Below, one piece after another: positions 50,295 through 59,734 of a stretch of 64,000 nt of DNA (positions within the stretch are counted from its first letter, which is position 1; each line of letters begins with the position of its first letter). The translations under genes and the position numbers were made by a program. This DNA is from Candidatus Anammoximicrobium sp. (GTDB taxonomy: Bacteria; Planctomycetota; Planctomycetia; Pirellulales; Pirellulaceae): NCBI GenBank assembly GCA_012515235.1, contig JAAYYU010000191.1:30397-94396 (forward strand), in the 5' to 3' direction. The notes under the pieces were generated by a model. It was not told the DNA's origin, ran no database searches, and saw only the letters and a list, made by a program, of their open reading frames with translations.

Positions 50295-51338
50295 TTGTAT
50301 GCAGCGATTCGGGCCATTGAATACCATTTGCCCTCGCGCGAACTGTCGAACGAGGAACTGGTCAAGGAATTCCCGAGCTGGGATCCGGCGAAGGTCCTAG
50401 CCAAGACCGGCATCCAGCGGCGGTGGTTGGCGGCGGACGGCGAGTGCGCGTCCGATCTGGCTGTGGCGGCGGCCCAGCGGCTTTTCGACTCCGGGGTCTG
50501 TCGGCCGGACGAGGTGGATTTCCTGATCTTGTGCACGCAGTCGCCGGATTACGCGCTGCCCACGACGGCCTGCCTGGCTCAAGACCGGCTGGGCGTGCCC
50601 CGGACCGCCGGTGCGTTGGACATCAGCCTGGGGTGTTCCGGCTACGTGTACGGACTGTCTTTGGCCAAGGGGCTGATCGAGACCGGCCAAGCGCAGAACG
50701 TGCTCTTGCTCACGGGCGAGACCTACAGCAAGTACATGTCGCCCGACGACTTCAACGTCCGCGTCCTTTTCGGCGACGGAGCCTCGGCCACACTGATTCA
50801 GGGTCACGAGGCCAGCGGGCACGGCTCCGGCGACTGGATCGGCCCGTTTGTGTTCGGGACTGACGGCCGCGGTTGGTCGCGACTGGTGGTCCGCGGGAGC
50901 GGCACCCGCCAGGACGGCGGTCCGGCGTCTTCGGCCGCCGATCCGCAAGACGGGCGGACGCAACGGTCCGGGCACCTGTACATGGACGGCCCGGAGATCT
51001 TCTCCTTCACCCTGAAGGCGGTGCCGGAGGCGGTGTTCAGTCTGCTCAAAAAAGCGAATCTCGATTTGGCCGACATCGATTGGTTTGGGTTTCACCAGGC
51101 AAACGAGTTCATGCTGGAACATCTGCGGGAGAAGATTCGCATTCCCCGCGACCGGTTTCTGTACGCCTTGCGGGATTGCGGAAATACGACCTCGTCGAGC
51201 ATTCCGATCACGTTGAAGCAGGCCACGGCGGCGGGACAGATCGAGCCCGGGCAGACGCTGCTGCTGGTCGGCTTTGGCGTGGGCTATTCCTGGGCGGCCG
51301 CCTTGGTGCGATGGCGATCGCCAGAAGCACGGGCGTGA
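50295..51338 (+). CDS. 3-oxoacyl-ACP synthase III (FabH-like)
   Basis: The 347-residue thiolase-fold enzyme keeps the KAS III triad: Cys114 (DISLGCSGYVYGL), His267 (WFGFHQANEFM) and Asn297 (DCGNTTSSSIP). The sequence GFGVGYSWAAALV ends the fold. It condenses an acyl-CoA or acyl-ACP with a malonyl-ACP, or simply transfers an acyl group. Adjacency to its own carrier protein inside a glycan locus argues for a dedicated acyl modification rather than bulk fatty-acid synthesis. I choose a TTG start at 50295 (AAGGAG in front; family-like MYAAIRAIEYHLPSR follows). Confidence 0.9.
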   Translation: MYAAIRAIEYHLPSRELSNEELVKEFPSWDPAKVLAKTGIQRRWLAADGECASDLAVAAAQRLFDSGVCRPDEVDFLILCTQSPDYALPTTACLAQDRLGVPRTAGALDISLGCSGYVYGLSLAKGLIETGQAQNVLLLTGETYSKYMSPDDFNVRVLFGDGASATLIQGHEASGHGSGDWIGPFVFGTDGRGWSRLVVRGSGTRQDGGPASSAADPQDGRTQRSGHLYMDGPEIFSFTLKAVPEAVFSLLKKANLDLADIDWFGFHQANEFMLEHLREKIRIPRDRFLYALRDCGNTTSSSIPITLKQATAAGQIEPGQTLLLVGFGVGYSWAAALVRWRSPEARA

Positions 51339-51378
51339 GGGGACGTGGCGGCGGGACGGTGGATGCGAAGTGCGGCTT

Positions 51379-52905
51379 ATGATCACCTGGCTTTCGACAA
51401 TGGTGCGGGCCGGCTGGGGGCGATTCCCGCCACTCGGTCCCTTCGGGCGCAACGTGATGACGTTGGCCGGCGGGACCGTCGTCGCTCAAGCGGTCATGGC
51501 GGTCTTTCTGCCGGTCCTCGCCCGGCTCTACTCGGCAGAGGAATTCGGCATCTGCGCGGTGTTTACGTCGGTGGGAACCATCGCGGCGGTGATCGCCAGC
51601 GGCCGTTATGACCTGAGCATCCCGATTCCCGCCAGCGATTCGGAAGCGTGGGCGCTGTTCCGCTTGGCGACCTGGCTGGCCGCCGGATTCGCTCTTGGAT
51701 CGGGCCTGCTGTTGTGGCTGTGGATTCCCGCTCTGTTGGCGCCCCTTGGCAGCCTGGCCCATCTGTTGCCGCTGTACATCGCATGCACAGCTTACTCCAC
51801 CGCCGCTGGGTACTGGCTGGGCCGCGAAGGTGATTTCAGTTGGGTATCGCTTTCGCGGATCATTCAAGCCGTCGCGATTCTGGGCCTGCAGGTGGTCTGG
51901 AGTTGTCTGGGCTACTCCGGGGGCCTGGTGATCGGACTTGTGTCGGGCGCCGCGTTGCTGAGCCTTCTGAACCTGGCCAGGATCCGGTGGGGGCGGTCGG
52001 GAGTCCATTCCCGGTTTTCGCTCACGCAGGCAGCGCGCGGGCACTATCGGTCCCCGTGCTTTCTCTTGCCGGCGCACGCCGTCAATACCCTGGGAGCGCA
52101 GCTCCCGGTGGTGTTCATGAACTCGTTCTTCGGCGCGGCCATGGCGGGCTTCTTTGGCTTGGCTTTGCGGCTGGTCGGCCTGCCGCTGCAAGTCATTTCC
52201 CAGTCGGTCAACCAGGTCTTCTTCCCCCACGCGTCGCGGGAATATGCCGCCCGAGGCGAATGCGCGGCGTTGTTCACGCGGTTGGTCAAGCGGCTGTTCT
52301 GCATCGGGGCCGTGGGCCTGGGCTTGGCCCTGCTTTGCGGTCCCTTGCTGGTCGAGGTCGTGATGGGCGAGCAATGGCGGACCGCCGGCCGGATCATTCA
52401 GATCCTGGCGCCCTTCCTGCTCATCCGGTTTGTCTCCTCTGCGGTCGGCAGCATGTCGATGATCGCCGGCCGGCAGGACGTCGATTTGAAATGGCAAGTG
52501 TTCATGTTGGTCTTGGTGCTGGCGGGGTTATCGGTGGGGGCCGTGTTCGACGACTGGAGGCTGTCGGTTGTGGGATACGGAATTGGGTCGGCGGTGGCGT
52601 TCTCCGCGGCCTTGGTGATTTGTTATCGTTTTGCCCGGTACGGATCGGGCAGGAGTTGTGCGGACGAACGGCCGGCGGCCGCCCGCCCGGCGGAACAGGA
52701 GAATGGAGATGTGGTCGCTAGTGAAGCGAATCGCAAAGCGGGTGCTTCCGGAACAGACGCTGCGGGGAATGCGAAGTGTCCTGCACCGGCAGTGGTACCG
52801 TTTCCACCGCCCCCACATGTTGCAGTTGTGGATCGACGGCCGGCGGCTGTGCCTGAGCGACACCGCCGACATCACGGATTGGGAACGCCTGAAGCTCGGC
52901 CGTGA
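51379..52905 (+). CDS. Wzx-type polysaccharide flippase (MATE/MOP family)
   Basis: The protein has about 12 transmembrane helices from residue 20 to about 430 and features of the oligosaccharide flippase family (NVMTLAGGTVVAQAVMAVFLP, YSAEEFGICAVFTSVG, FFGLALRLVGLPLQ). It would move lipid-linked repeat units across the inner membrane. The reading frame runs 197 bases into the next gene; the last 65 residues are Pro/Arg/Ala-rich and have no membrane segment. That suggests a lost stop codon or a frameshift near 52700, or a sequencing error. The ATG at 51379 is used; 51400 is an alternative. Confidence 0.88.
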   Translation: MITWLSTMVRAGWGRFPPLGPFGRNVMTLAGGTVVAQAVMAVFLPVLARLYSAEEFGICAVFTSVGTIAAVIASGRYDLSIPIPASDSEAWALFRLATWLAAGFALGSGLLLWLWIPALLAPLGSLAHLLPLYIACTAYSTAAGYWLGREGDFSWVSLSRIIQAVAILGLQVVWSCLGYSGGLVIGLVSGAALLSLLNLARIRWGRSGVHSRFSLTQAARGHYRSPCFLLPAHAVNTLGAQLPVVFMNSFFGAAMAGFFGLALRLVGLPLQVISQSVNQVFFPHASREYAARGECAALFTRLVKRLFCIGAVGLGLALLCGPLLVEVVMGEQWRTAGRIIQILAPFLLIRFVSSAVGSMSMIAGRQDVDLKWQVFMLVLVLAGLSVGAVFDDWRLSVVGYGIGSAVAFSAALVICYRFARYGSGRSCADERPAAARPAEQENGDVVASEANRKAGASGTDAAGNAKCPAPAVVPFPPPPHVAVVDRRPAAVPERHRRHHGLGTPEARP

Positions 52906-53386
52906 CATCTTCATCTGGCATTATTCGATCCTCGACAGCGGGAACGGCATCGAGTTGGGGGACGGCTGTCAGATCGGGACGCGGGTGGGAGTGTTCACGC
53001 ACAGCGCCCATCTTTCCTTGCGTCTCTATCGCGACCGCTACTTCCAAACGGATTGTCATCACCACGTCGGGCGGGTCATGGGAAGTGTGGTCCTGGGCGA
53101 ATACACGTTTGTGGGCCCGAATTCCATTATCATGCCGGACACGCGGATCGGCCGGGGCTCGCTGGTCACGGCGTTTTCCCTGGTGCATGGCGATTTTCCC
53201 GAGTTTTCCGTGATCTCCGGCAACCCGGCGAAGGTTGTCGGAGACACGCGGCGCCTGGATTGGATCTATCTGAAGGAACATCCGGAGCTGCGCGAGTCGT
53301 ACCAGCGGTGGACAGGCCAGGACCTGAACGCTTGCTGGCCCGCGATGCGCGGCGCCCCGCTCCGGGACGGCAAGCACGCGGCCTGA
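52709..53386 (+). CDS. Hexapeptide-repeat (left-handed beta-helix) acyltransferase
   Basis: The 225-residue protein shows hexapeptide rungs (GIELGDGCQIGTRVGVFTHS, GSVVLGEYTFVGPNSIIMPDTRIGRGSLV) and ends ISGNPAKVVGDTRR, as in WbbJ/WcaF/maltose-acetyltransferase-like proteins that acetylate sugars. His and Asp residues in SAHLSL...CHHHVGRV may form the active site. The start is set at 52709 because AGGAG lies 7 bases upstream. It overlaps the end of the flippase frame by 197 bases. Confidence 0.87.
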   Translation: MWSLVKRIAKRVLPEQTLRGMRSVLHRQWYRFHRPHMLQLWIDGRRLCLSDTADITDWERLKLGRDIFIWHYSILDSGNGIELGDGCQIGTRVGVFTHSAHLSLRLYRDRYFQTDCHHHVGRVMGSVVLGEYTFVGPNSIIMPDTRIGRGSLVTAFSLVHGDFPEFSVISGNPAKVVGDTRRLDWIYLKEHPELRESYQRWTGQDLNACWPAMRGAPLRDGKHAA

Positions 53387-53440
53387 CACGACAGCGATTC
53401 GACGCAGCAGAAGGGGTCCTACCGGATCAAGGGAGCAGCG

Positions 53441-54466
53441 ATGTCACGAAAGCAACGCGATCTGGAACGCGAAGTTCCTGACCTACACTTGGCCGAGATG
53501 GCCTCGGCCTCGGACGACGCCGACCGGCCGGAGGGAAAAGAGGAAGCGATGACAACCCACTCGTTGTTTGAGGAAGACTGGTGGCTGGAGAGCGTGGCGC
53601 CGGGGCGTTGGGGCGCGGCCGAGGTGCGGCGGGGGGAGGAGTTGGTGGCCCGGCTGCCCTACGTCACCAAGACGCGGTCGTGGCTGCCCATCATCACGTC
53701 GCCCCCGCTGACGCCCACGCTCGGCCCCTGGATCAAGGAGTCCCAGTCCAAGTACGCCAACCGGCTTGGTGAAGAGAAGGACCTGATCGAGGCCCTGCTC
53801 GCCCAGTTGCCGCCGCATGTCTACTGTTCCATCCCGTGTCATCCGCGGATGACGAATCTGATGCCGTTCCATTGGGCCGGCTTTGAGCTGCAACTCCGCT
53901 ACACCTACCGCCTGAATGACCTGACGGATCTGGATCGCGTGCAGTCCGGCTTTTTGTCCAACGTCCGGGGTTACATCCGCAAAGCGGAAAAGACGCTGGC
54001 GGTGCGCGACGATTTGGGTCTGGAGACGTTCCTGGACGTGAACGAACTGACCTTCCGCCGCCAGGGACGCTCGTTTCCCTATTCCCGGGAACTGGTGCGC
54101 CGGCTGGATCAGGCGTTGGCGGAGCGTGGACAACGGCGCATGCTGTTCGCGGTCGACAGCCAGGAGCGGATCCACTGGGTCACCTACCTGGTCTGGGATC
54201 GGCGCGCGGCGTACTACCTGATGAGCGGCGGCGACACGGAACTCCGCACCAGCGGCGCCAATTCGCTGCTGCTTTGGCGCGCCATCCAGCACGCCGCGAC
54301 GGTCTCCCAGGTCTTTGACTTTGAGGGTTCGATGATCGAGCCGGTGGAGCGCTTCGTGCGCGCCTTCGGCGCCCAGCAAACGCCTTACTATCGGGCCGTG
54401 TGGACCCATCCGCTGCTGAACGGTCTGCTGGCCGCGAGGCAAGTTCTGCACCGGAGGGCCGCATGA
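53441..54466 (+). CDS. FemAB/GNAT-like acyltransferase
   Basis: The 341-residue protein has two acyltransferase-like halves: LFEEDWWLESVAPGRW...LPYVTKTRSWLPIITSPPLTPTLGPW, then YIRKAEKTLAVRDDLGLETFLDVNELTFRRQG and VTYLVWDRRAAYYLMSGGDTELRTSGANSLLLWRAIQHA. This is the pattern of FemAB-related GNAT enzymes found in glycan and exosortase clusters, which transfer an aminoacyl or acyl group. The start at 53441 has GGGAG in front; 53549, with GAGG, would remove a low-complexity leader. The stop overlaps the next start (ATGA). Confidence 0.82.
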   Translation: MSRKQRDLEREVPDLHLAEMASASDDADRPEGKEEAMTTHSLFEEDWWLESVAPGRWGAAEVRRGEELVARLPYVTKTRSWLPIITSPPLTPTLGPWIKESQSKYANRLGEEKDLIEALLAQLPPHVYCSIPCHPRMTNLMPFHWAGFELQLRYTYRLNDLTDLDRVQSGFLSNVRGYIRKAEKTLAVRDDLGLETFLDVNELTFRRQGRSFPYSRELVRRLDQALAERGQRRMLFAVDSQERIHWVTYLVWDRRAAYYLMSGGDTELRTSGANSLLLWRAIQHAATVSQVFDFEGSMIEPVERFVRAFGAQQTPYYRAVWTHPLLNGLLAARQVLHRRAA

Positions 54467-55761
54467 CTCAGTTGTCCGCTGGCGGATCGATCGTCCGCGA
54501 CGAGTTCACGGTGCCGTGGGGCGACGTGCCGGAACTGACGCCTCCGCGGCGGCGGTACGTCCAGTCGCATTTTGCCCAGCGGGGGCTCGACGCTTCGCGG
54601 CTGGACGACGCTTCGCTGCGGCGTGTGTTTTCGCGTCTGGCCCGCGTCGAGGAGTACGCCTCGCACCTGTTTCACAACGGGCACAACTGGGAGCTGGACT
54701 ATGCCTGCCTCGAACGCCGCCGCGAAGGCGTCGAGCCGGTGATCGACCTTTGGGCGGCGGATTGGGCGGCCCGCGGGCTGCTGCCGGACCTGCCCGGGGC
54801 CGGACCGCGGTGGCCCCACGGCAAGCGTTTCGCGCTGTGCCTGACCCACGACATGGATACGCTGCGGGGCGACGTGTTGTGGAATCGGCTGCGGTCTTTG
54901 CGGCACTATCGCGCGGCCCCGCTGCACCAGCAGGCCATCGCTGCGGCGAGCACGGCGCGGGCCTTGGCGCGCCGGCTGATTCCCGGTCGCTGTCCGCGCG
55001 ACCCGCTGCTGTCGGAGTGGCTTGCCGCCGAAGACCAACACGGTTTCCGATCGAGTTTTTTCTTCCTCGCCCAACCGCTGCCCGAGCCGGATTGGGAGGA
55101 TTCGTTCGACGCCTACGGCGACCGGGTCCTCTTTGAGGGCCGGAAGACGACGATCCGCGAGGCGATGCGGCAGATCGCCGCCGCCGGCTGGGACGTGGGG
55201 CTGCACGGCTCGTCGCGGTCCCACGCCTCCGCCCGGCTCTTGGCGGAAGAACGCCGGATCGTTTCGGAAGCCTGCGGCGAACCGGTGCTGACGATCAGGC
55301 AGCATCACCTGTTCTTCAACGCCCGGTTCACGCCCGCGTACCAGGAGCAGGCGGGGCTGCGGGCAGATTCCAGCGTCGGCTCCAATCTCCGTTCCGGCTT
55401 TCGCTGCGGCACCGGCCTGCCTTTCTTCTGGTACGACCTCGTCGAAGACCGGGAACTCGAGATCCTGCAAGCGCCGCTGATCATTCAGGACGTGGCCTTG
55501 TTTCGAACTTTGCGAATGGACGCGGACACAGCCCTGCGCCACTGCACGGAAATCCTCCGGCAAGCGGCCGGGCTGGGAGCGGCGGTCACGATCCTCTGGC
55601 ACAACAACTGGTACGCGGTAGACGACGCGTTCGTCGTGTATCGCACGCTGCTCGAAGAGGCGTCGAGTCTGGGCGCGTGGGGATGTTCCCTGCGTGAATT
55701 GTCTGACTGGTGGCGGCAACGGCGAGCCCGGCTCGCGGGGCCAAAGGAGGTGGCTGAATGA
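54463..55761 (+). CDS. Polysaccharide deacetylase (NodB-like) family protein
   Basis: The 432-residue protein carries FALCLTHDMDTL at about 125, equivalent to the first metal-binding Asp motif of NodB-type deacetylases, then HGFRSSFFFL, AAAGWDVGLHGS-like text with the metal-binding His, and ILWHNNWYAVDD near the end. It probably removes acetyl groups from, or otherwise edits, the locus's polysaccharide; no signal peptide is evident, so it may act in the cytoplasm. It overlaps both neighbours by 4 bases and is translationally coupled. Confidence 0.8.
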   Translation: MTQLSAGGSIVRDEFTVPWGDVPELTPPRRRYVQSHFAQRGLDASRLDDASLRRVFSRLARVEEYASHLFHNGHNWELDYACLERRREGVEPVIDLWAADWAARGLLPDLPGAGPRWPHGKRFALCLTHDMDTLRGDVLWNRLRSLRHYRAAPLHQQAIAAASTARALARRLIPGRCPRDPLLSEWLAAEDQHGFRSSFFFLAQPLPEPDWEDSFDAYGDRVLFEGRKTTIREAMRQIAAAGWDVGLHGSSRSHASARLLAEERRIVSEACGEPVLTIRQHHLFFNARFTPAYQEQAGLRADSSVGSNLRSGFRCGTGLPFFWYDLVEDRELEILQAPLIIQDVALFRTLRMDADTALRHCTEILRQAAGLGAAVTILWHNNWYAVDDAFVVYRTLLEEASSLGAWGCSLRELSDWWRQRRARLAGPKEVAE

Positions 55762-57083
55762 ACCTGCAGTTGGACCACAGTGATCTGCTGAAGACTTGGG
55801 AACTCATGCACGCCCGCAACGCGGCGCTGGGGCCGGCGCGTTTCGACTTTGGCGACATCGCCAGTCATCCCCTGTTTCTCCGCGCTTCGCGAGGCCGCTG
55901 GAGCCGTCTGGCAGTCAAGGCGATGCGCAGTCCCGAACTGCTGTTCCCGATCACGTATCGGCAGTTGCTGGGGCTCTCGAAACAGGTGGTGCCGAGCCTG
56001 TTCTACCATCTGGGCCTGACCTGTTGCGACCGCGAGCGTCTTCCGGCTGCAAGCCCCGACGCCGTGGCGCAGACCGAAGCCGCCGCGCTTGCTGCGCTCG
56101 ACCTTCGCGCCGAGGCCGAGCACGTCTGTTGGAAGCATCCCTACGACCATCATGCGGCGGCGTGGCGCACGGCGTCGCCCGACGACAGGCCGCCCTCGTG
56201 CGCCCATCACACGGGCCGCGTGGGCTTGATGCTCCTGCGGGTCGGCCGGGCCCATCGCCGCGCCGACTTCGTGGCAGCGGGCGGCAGTGCCGCCAAGGCG
56301 CTGCTGGAATACCATAACTGGCACGCCTACGACGACGGCACGTACACCGTGAGCTACTATCCCAGCTCCCAGGACGAAGTGATCAACACCGGCGCGGATG
56401 CCGCGGTGCTGCTGGCGGCGTTGGAGGCCGATCAGCGGGAACCGTGGATGCAGGACCGCTTGGAGGGCCTGGTAAGAATGCTCGTCGCCGAACAGCACGC
56501 CGACGGGTCGTGGGATTACTGCACGCGGCGTCATTACCAGACATTTGGCGGGCAGCGGGCAATCGACAACCACCACTCCGCCATGAACCTGGCGGCGCTG
56601 GCCCGCATTTTGGCCTGGGACGTCCTGGAACCGGAGTTGGGCGGCGAGGTTGGCGAGTGCCTGGAAAAAGGCCTGCGATTCTATCTCGACGCCTTTTTCA
56701 CCGCGGATGGTTCCGGATCGTATTTTCCAGGCGGCGGACGGCCCGCGTGCGTCGTGGGGTACTGCGAGGGAGTCTCGGCGCTGTGCGCGGCCCTGTCTGA
56801 TCCGCGTCGGCTGTCCGCGGGACTGGCAGACCAAGCCGACCGCCTCCTGCCCCGGATTCTGGCTCGAACGATCGACGAATTCTTCGATCCCGCAACCGGA
56901 GACGTGGCCTGCGAGCGGTGGTTCGGACGCCGTTACCGGATCCAGTCCGCACGCTGGGGATCGGCCCCGCTGATGCAGGCGATTACCGATTATCTCACGC
57001 TGACGACGGGCCGGCGCGGCGAGGTCCCCGTTTGTGCGCCGCACGCTGGCGAGTGTGTCTTGAGCCCGGCGGGCCGGAGGTAG
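55758..57083 (+). CDS. Alpha/alpha-toroid protein, sugar epimerase- or hydrolase-like
   Basis: The 441-residue protein has repeated helix-hairpin motifs with Gly/His/Asp signatures: CAHHTGRVGLMLLRVGR, HAYDDGTYTVSYYPSSQDEVINTGADAAVLLAAL, ADGSWDYCT, IDNHHSAMNLAALARIL and YCEGVSALCAAL. This fits an (alpha/alpha)6 toroid such as glucuronyl C5-epimerases, lyases or unsaturated glycosyl hydrolases. No signal peptide is seen. Placement between a deacetylase and a polymerase-like gene, with overlap at the start, suggests modification of the same polymer. The precise reaction cannot be read. Confidence 0.7.
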   Translation: MNLQLDHSDLLKTWELMHARNAALGPARFDFGDIASHPLFLRASRGRWSRLAVKAMRSPELLFPITYRQLLGLSKQVVPSLFYHLGLTCCDRERLPAASPDAVAQTEAAALAALDLRAEAEHVCWKHPYDHHAAAWRTASPDDRPPSCAHHTGRVGLMLLRVGRAHRRADFVAAGGSAAKALLEYHNWHAYDDGTYTVSYYPSSQDEVINTGADAAVLLAALEADQREPWMQDRLEGLVRMLVAEQHADGSWDYCTRRHYQTFGGQRAIDNHHSAMNLAALARILAWDVLEPELGGEVGECLEKGLRFYLDAFFTADGSGSYFPGGGRPACVVGYCEGVSALCAALSDPRRLSAGLADQADRLLPRILARTIDEFFDPATGDVACERWFGRRYRIQSARWGSAPLMQAITDYLTLTTGRRGEVPVCAPHAGECVLSPAGRR

Positions 57084-57091
57084 GTGAACTC

Positions 57092-58435
57092 ATGCTGGCG
57101 ATCGTCTACCTGCTGGTTTTGCTGCTGTTCGTCCGCGAGATCCGGCTCCATCCCTGCGTCTTGCTCCGGCCCAGCATGTGGTGCAGCGCCGCGATGCTGC
57201 TGCTGATCAACGGCGCCGCCGCGTTTGCCGAGATCGAGGAAGACCGGTATCTGGAATCGCCCGAGCTGGTTCGCCTGCTGGCGATTCTGTTCCCGCTGGG
57301 AGTCTTGGGCTGGTCGTGGCTGACGCCCGCCTCGACCGCGTTGGCCCAATCCTTGTTCGAACGATGTCGGGCCGCGGACATCCGCTCGTGGAAGCCGAGC
57401 GGGGCGGAGTTGAGCTACGCCTGTGGGGTGGGCCTGGTGTCGATTCTGATCCTGGTCCTGTACACAGGTTTCGTCCCGCCGGCCCAATGGGGACTCCGGG
57501 CCGTGCTGGCCGGCGACTCCCAGTCTGCCCTGGCGCGGGAAGAGAGTCTGAAACTGATCACGAATCCGATCGTGCGGTACACTTACCCCGCTCACATGCT
57601 GGTGCTGGGGCCGTTTCTCGCCATCACGGCGTTTCTCTGGCGGCCGCGTCAGCCCTTGCTGCGCGGGCTGCGGATTCCGCTGATCGTCCTGATCGCCCTC
57701 AGCGTGATGCTGACGGGAGCCCGTTCTCCGGGCGGGGCCTTGGTGGTCGGGCTGGCAGTGGCCCACCTCTTGCGGAGAGGCCTGTACGCCGGGGCTGCCG
57801 CGATCGGCCTGTCCGTGCTGTTCGGGCTTTCCCTGGCGGGCACCCTCTCGATCGCTCGGGAGGGAATGATGGGGACGATGGATTTGACCGCGGCGGTGGA
57901 CACGTACGGCCGGGGCATGACGGACCGGGCTTTCGTGACGCCCTTCAAGACCGGCGTCTGGACCAATCTGTACGCCGAAGAGCACGGCCTGTTGGGCATC
58001 CGGAACATTCGCCCGCTGGCCTTGTTGTTCGACGAAGACTACTGCTATTTGCCCAACGCGGTGGCCAAGGAGTTCATGCCCCACGTGATGGACTCGGCCA
58101 ACGCCAATACCTGCTTCCTGTTCGACTTCCAGGCGTCGTTCGGGCTGGCGGTCGGCTGGGTCGTTGCCCTGGTGCTCCTGTGCGCGCTGGATTCCGTGCT
58201 GATCTGCTTTCGGCCCCTCTCCCCCGGCATGTTGATCGCCTGCCTGTCGACGTTCCTGCTGTGTACGTTCTCCCTGCTCTCGGCGGCCTTTTCCGTGTGT
58301 CTGATAAGTCACGGGATCGCCGCCTCGGCGGGCTTGGCGGTGGTCTTTAACGCCTGGCACGGCAACCCACGGGCCCGCGGCGATCAGACGGCGCGCCGAC
58401 CTTGCCGCCGCGCACTCCAAAACAGCTGGCGATAG
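57092..58435 (+). CDS. Wzy-like polysaccharide polymerase (multi-pass membrane protein)
   Basis: The 447-residue protein has about 10-12 hydrophobic segments, conserved-looking loop residues (LTGARSPGGALVVGLAVAH, DTYGRGMTDRAFVTPFKTG, ANANTCFLFDFQASFGLAVG) and a short Arg-rich C-terminus. The loop ASFGLAVGWVVALVLL is reminiscent of the oligosaccharide-repeat-unit polymerase family. It would polymerise repeat units on the outer face of the inner membrane. A second ligase/polymerase-like gene is at 41364, so one may polymerise and the other ligate. The start is at 57092 after GGAGGT. Confidence 0.75.
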   Translation: MLAIVYLLVLLLFVREIRLHPCVLLRPSMWCSAAMLLLINGAAAFAEIEEDRYLESPELVRLLAILFPLGVLGWSWLTPASTALAQSLFERCRAADIRSWKPSGAELSYACGVGLVSILILVLYTGFVPPAQWGLRAVLAGDSQSALAREESLKLITNPIVRYTYPAHMLVLGPFLAITAFLWRPRQPLLRGLRIPLIVLIALSVMLTGARSPGGALVVGLAVAHLLRRGLYAGAAAIGLSVLFGLSLAGTLSIAREGMMGTMDLTAAVDTYGRGMTDRAFVTPFKTGVWTNLYAEEHGLLGIRNIRPLALLFDEDYCYLPNAVAKEFMPHVMDSANANTCFLFDFQASFGLAVGWVVALVLLCALDSVLICFRPLSPGMLIACLSTFLLCTFSLLSAAFSVCLISHGIAASAGLAVVFNAWHGNPRARGDQTARRPCRRALQNSWR

Positions 58436-58454
58436 CCGAAAACGAGGTGCTACG

Positions 58455-59630
58455 TTGCGAATCGTGCATGTGACTTCCGTCCATCCCTGGGATGATTCTC
58501 GCATCTTTTTCAAGATGTGCCGATCCTTGGCCGAGGCGGGATTCGAGGTCCATCTGGTCGTGCCGCGCAGCCAGGCTCCGGCAACTGAACGGCGCGAGGG
58601 CGTGGTGATTCACGCGGTCCCGGTTCCGCGCACCCGCCGCCAGCGCATCCTGCGCACGGTGCCGCAGGTCCGCCGGACGGCGGCCGCCCTGGACGGCGAC
58701 ATCTATCATTGTCACGATCCGGAATTGGCGCCGGTCCTGCTGAGCCTGAAAGGCCCCGGCAGGAGCGTGGTCTACGACGTGCATGAGGACGTCCCCAAGG
58801 ATATCCTCCTGAAGCAGTGGATTCCCCGCTGGCTGCGTCCTGTCGCCAGCCGGCTGGCCGCGTTGGTCCTGAGGCAGGTGGGCCGGCGACTGGACGCCGT
58901 CGTCGCCGCGACGCCGACGATTGCCGGCAGGTTTCCCAACTGCCGGACTGCCGTCATCCGAAACTATCCCTTGCTCGGAGAACTTTGTGACGGGGACGCC
59001 AGGCCCTGGAGCGAGCGGCCGAATCTGGTCGCGTACATCGGCGGCCTGACGCGCGCCCGGGGCATTCCCCAAGCGGCCGCGGCCATGCAGCAGTTGCCGG
59101 GTTCGCTGGCAGCGCGGCTGGCCTTGGCAGGCGAGTTCGAGGACGCCGCCCTGCAGGCTCAGATCCTGAGCGGCGCCGCGGCGGGCGGCGTCGACTTTCA
59201 CGGCTGGCTGGATCGTCAAGGCGTGAAAACGCTGCTGGCTCGAGCGCGCGTCGGTCTGGTAGCCCTCTTGCCCACGCCGACCTACGTGGACAGTCTGCCG
59301 ATCAAGCTGTTCGAGTACATGGCCGCGGGAATTCCCGTGGTGGCTTCGGATTTTCCGCTGTGGAGGCAGATCGTCAGCGACGCCGGCTGCGGATTGTTGG
59401 TGGATCCTTGCGAGCCCCGCGAGATCGCCCGCGCCGTGCAGTGGCTGCTGGAACACCCCGACGAAGCAGAGCGGCTGGGACGCCAGGGCAGGAACGCCGT
59501 CCAGCGTTCTCTGAATTGGGACGGCGAACTGAAAAACCTGATCGATCTCTACCAGGCGATCCGAAAGGACCGGGCGGCCGGCCAACCCGCCGCCCCCGCC
59601 CCGGCGGCGGGCCAGCGCCAGGCCGCGTAA
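58455..59630 (+). CDS. Glycosyltransferase family 4 (GT-B)
   Basis: The 391-residue protein begins RIVHVTSVHPWDDSRIFFKMC, includes DIYHCHDPELAPVLL and DVHEDVPKDIL, and has the C-terminal donor-binding pattern PTYVDSLPIKLFEYMAAGIPVVASDF with the E-x7-E-like region. These are retaining GT4 features. It would add one sugar of the repeat unit. The start codon is TTG at 58455 behind GAGGTG. The C-terminus has an Ala/Pro-rich tail. Confidence 0.9.
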   Translation: MRIVHVTSVHPWDDSRIFFKMCRSLAEAGFEVHLVVPRSQAPATERREGVVIHAVPVPRTRRQRILRTVPQVRRTAAALDGDIYHCHDPELAPVLLSLKGPGRSVVYDVHEDVPKDILLKQWIPRWLRPVASRLAALVLRQVGRRLDAVVAATPTIAGRFPNCRTAVIRNYPLLGELCDGDARPWSERPNLVAYIGGLTRARGIPQAAAAMQQLPGSLAARLALAGEFEDAALQAQILSGAAAGGVDFHGWLDRQGVKTLLARARVGLVALLPTPTYVDSLPIKLFEYMAAGIPVVASDFPLWRQIVSDAGCGLLVDPCEPREIARAVQWLLEHPDEAERLGRQGRNAVQRSLNWDGELKNLIDLYQAIRKDRAAGQPAAPAPAAGQRQAA

Positions 59631-59734
59631 CGGAGTTCACCTCGCGGCGAGGAGGGCGGACAAGCGAGGAGGGCGGACAAAAGTGTGAAAGAAGTGCAGT
59701 TCGGAGACGTTTTTCATCTTCACGGCGTCCTGTC

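Noticed and set aside
59360-59734. Extended N-terminus for the second GT4 enzyme
   Set aside because: The frame upstream of 59735 overlaps the end of the preceding glycosyltransferase gene and is Arg-rich. The GT4 fold begins at the ATG at 59735 (MNILLCNHYAG).
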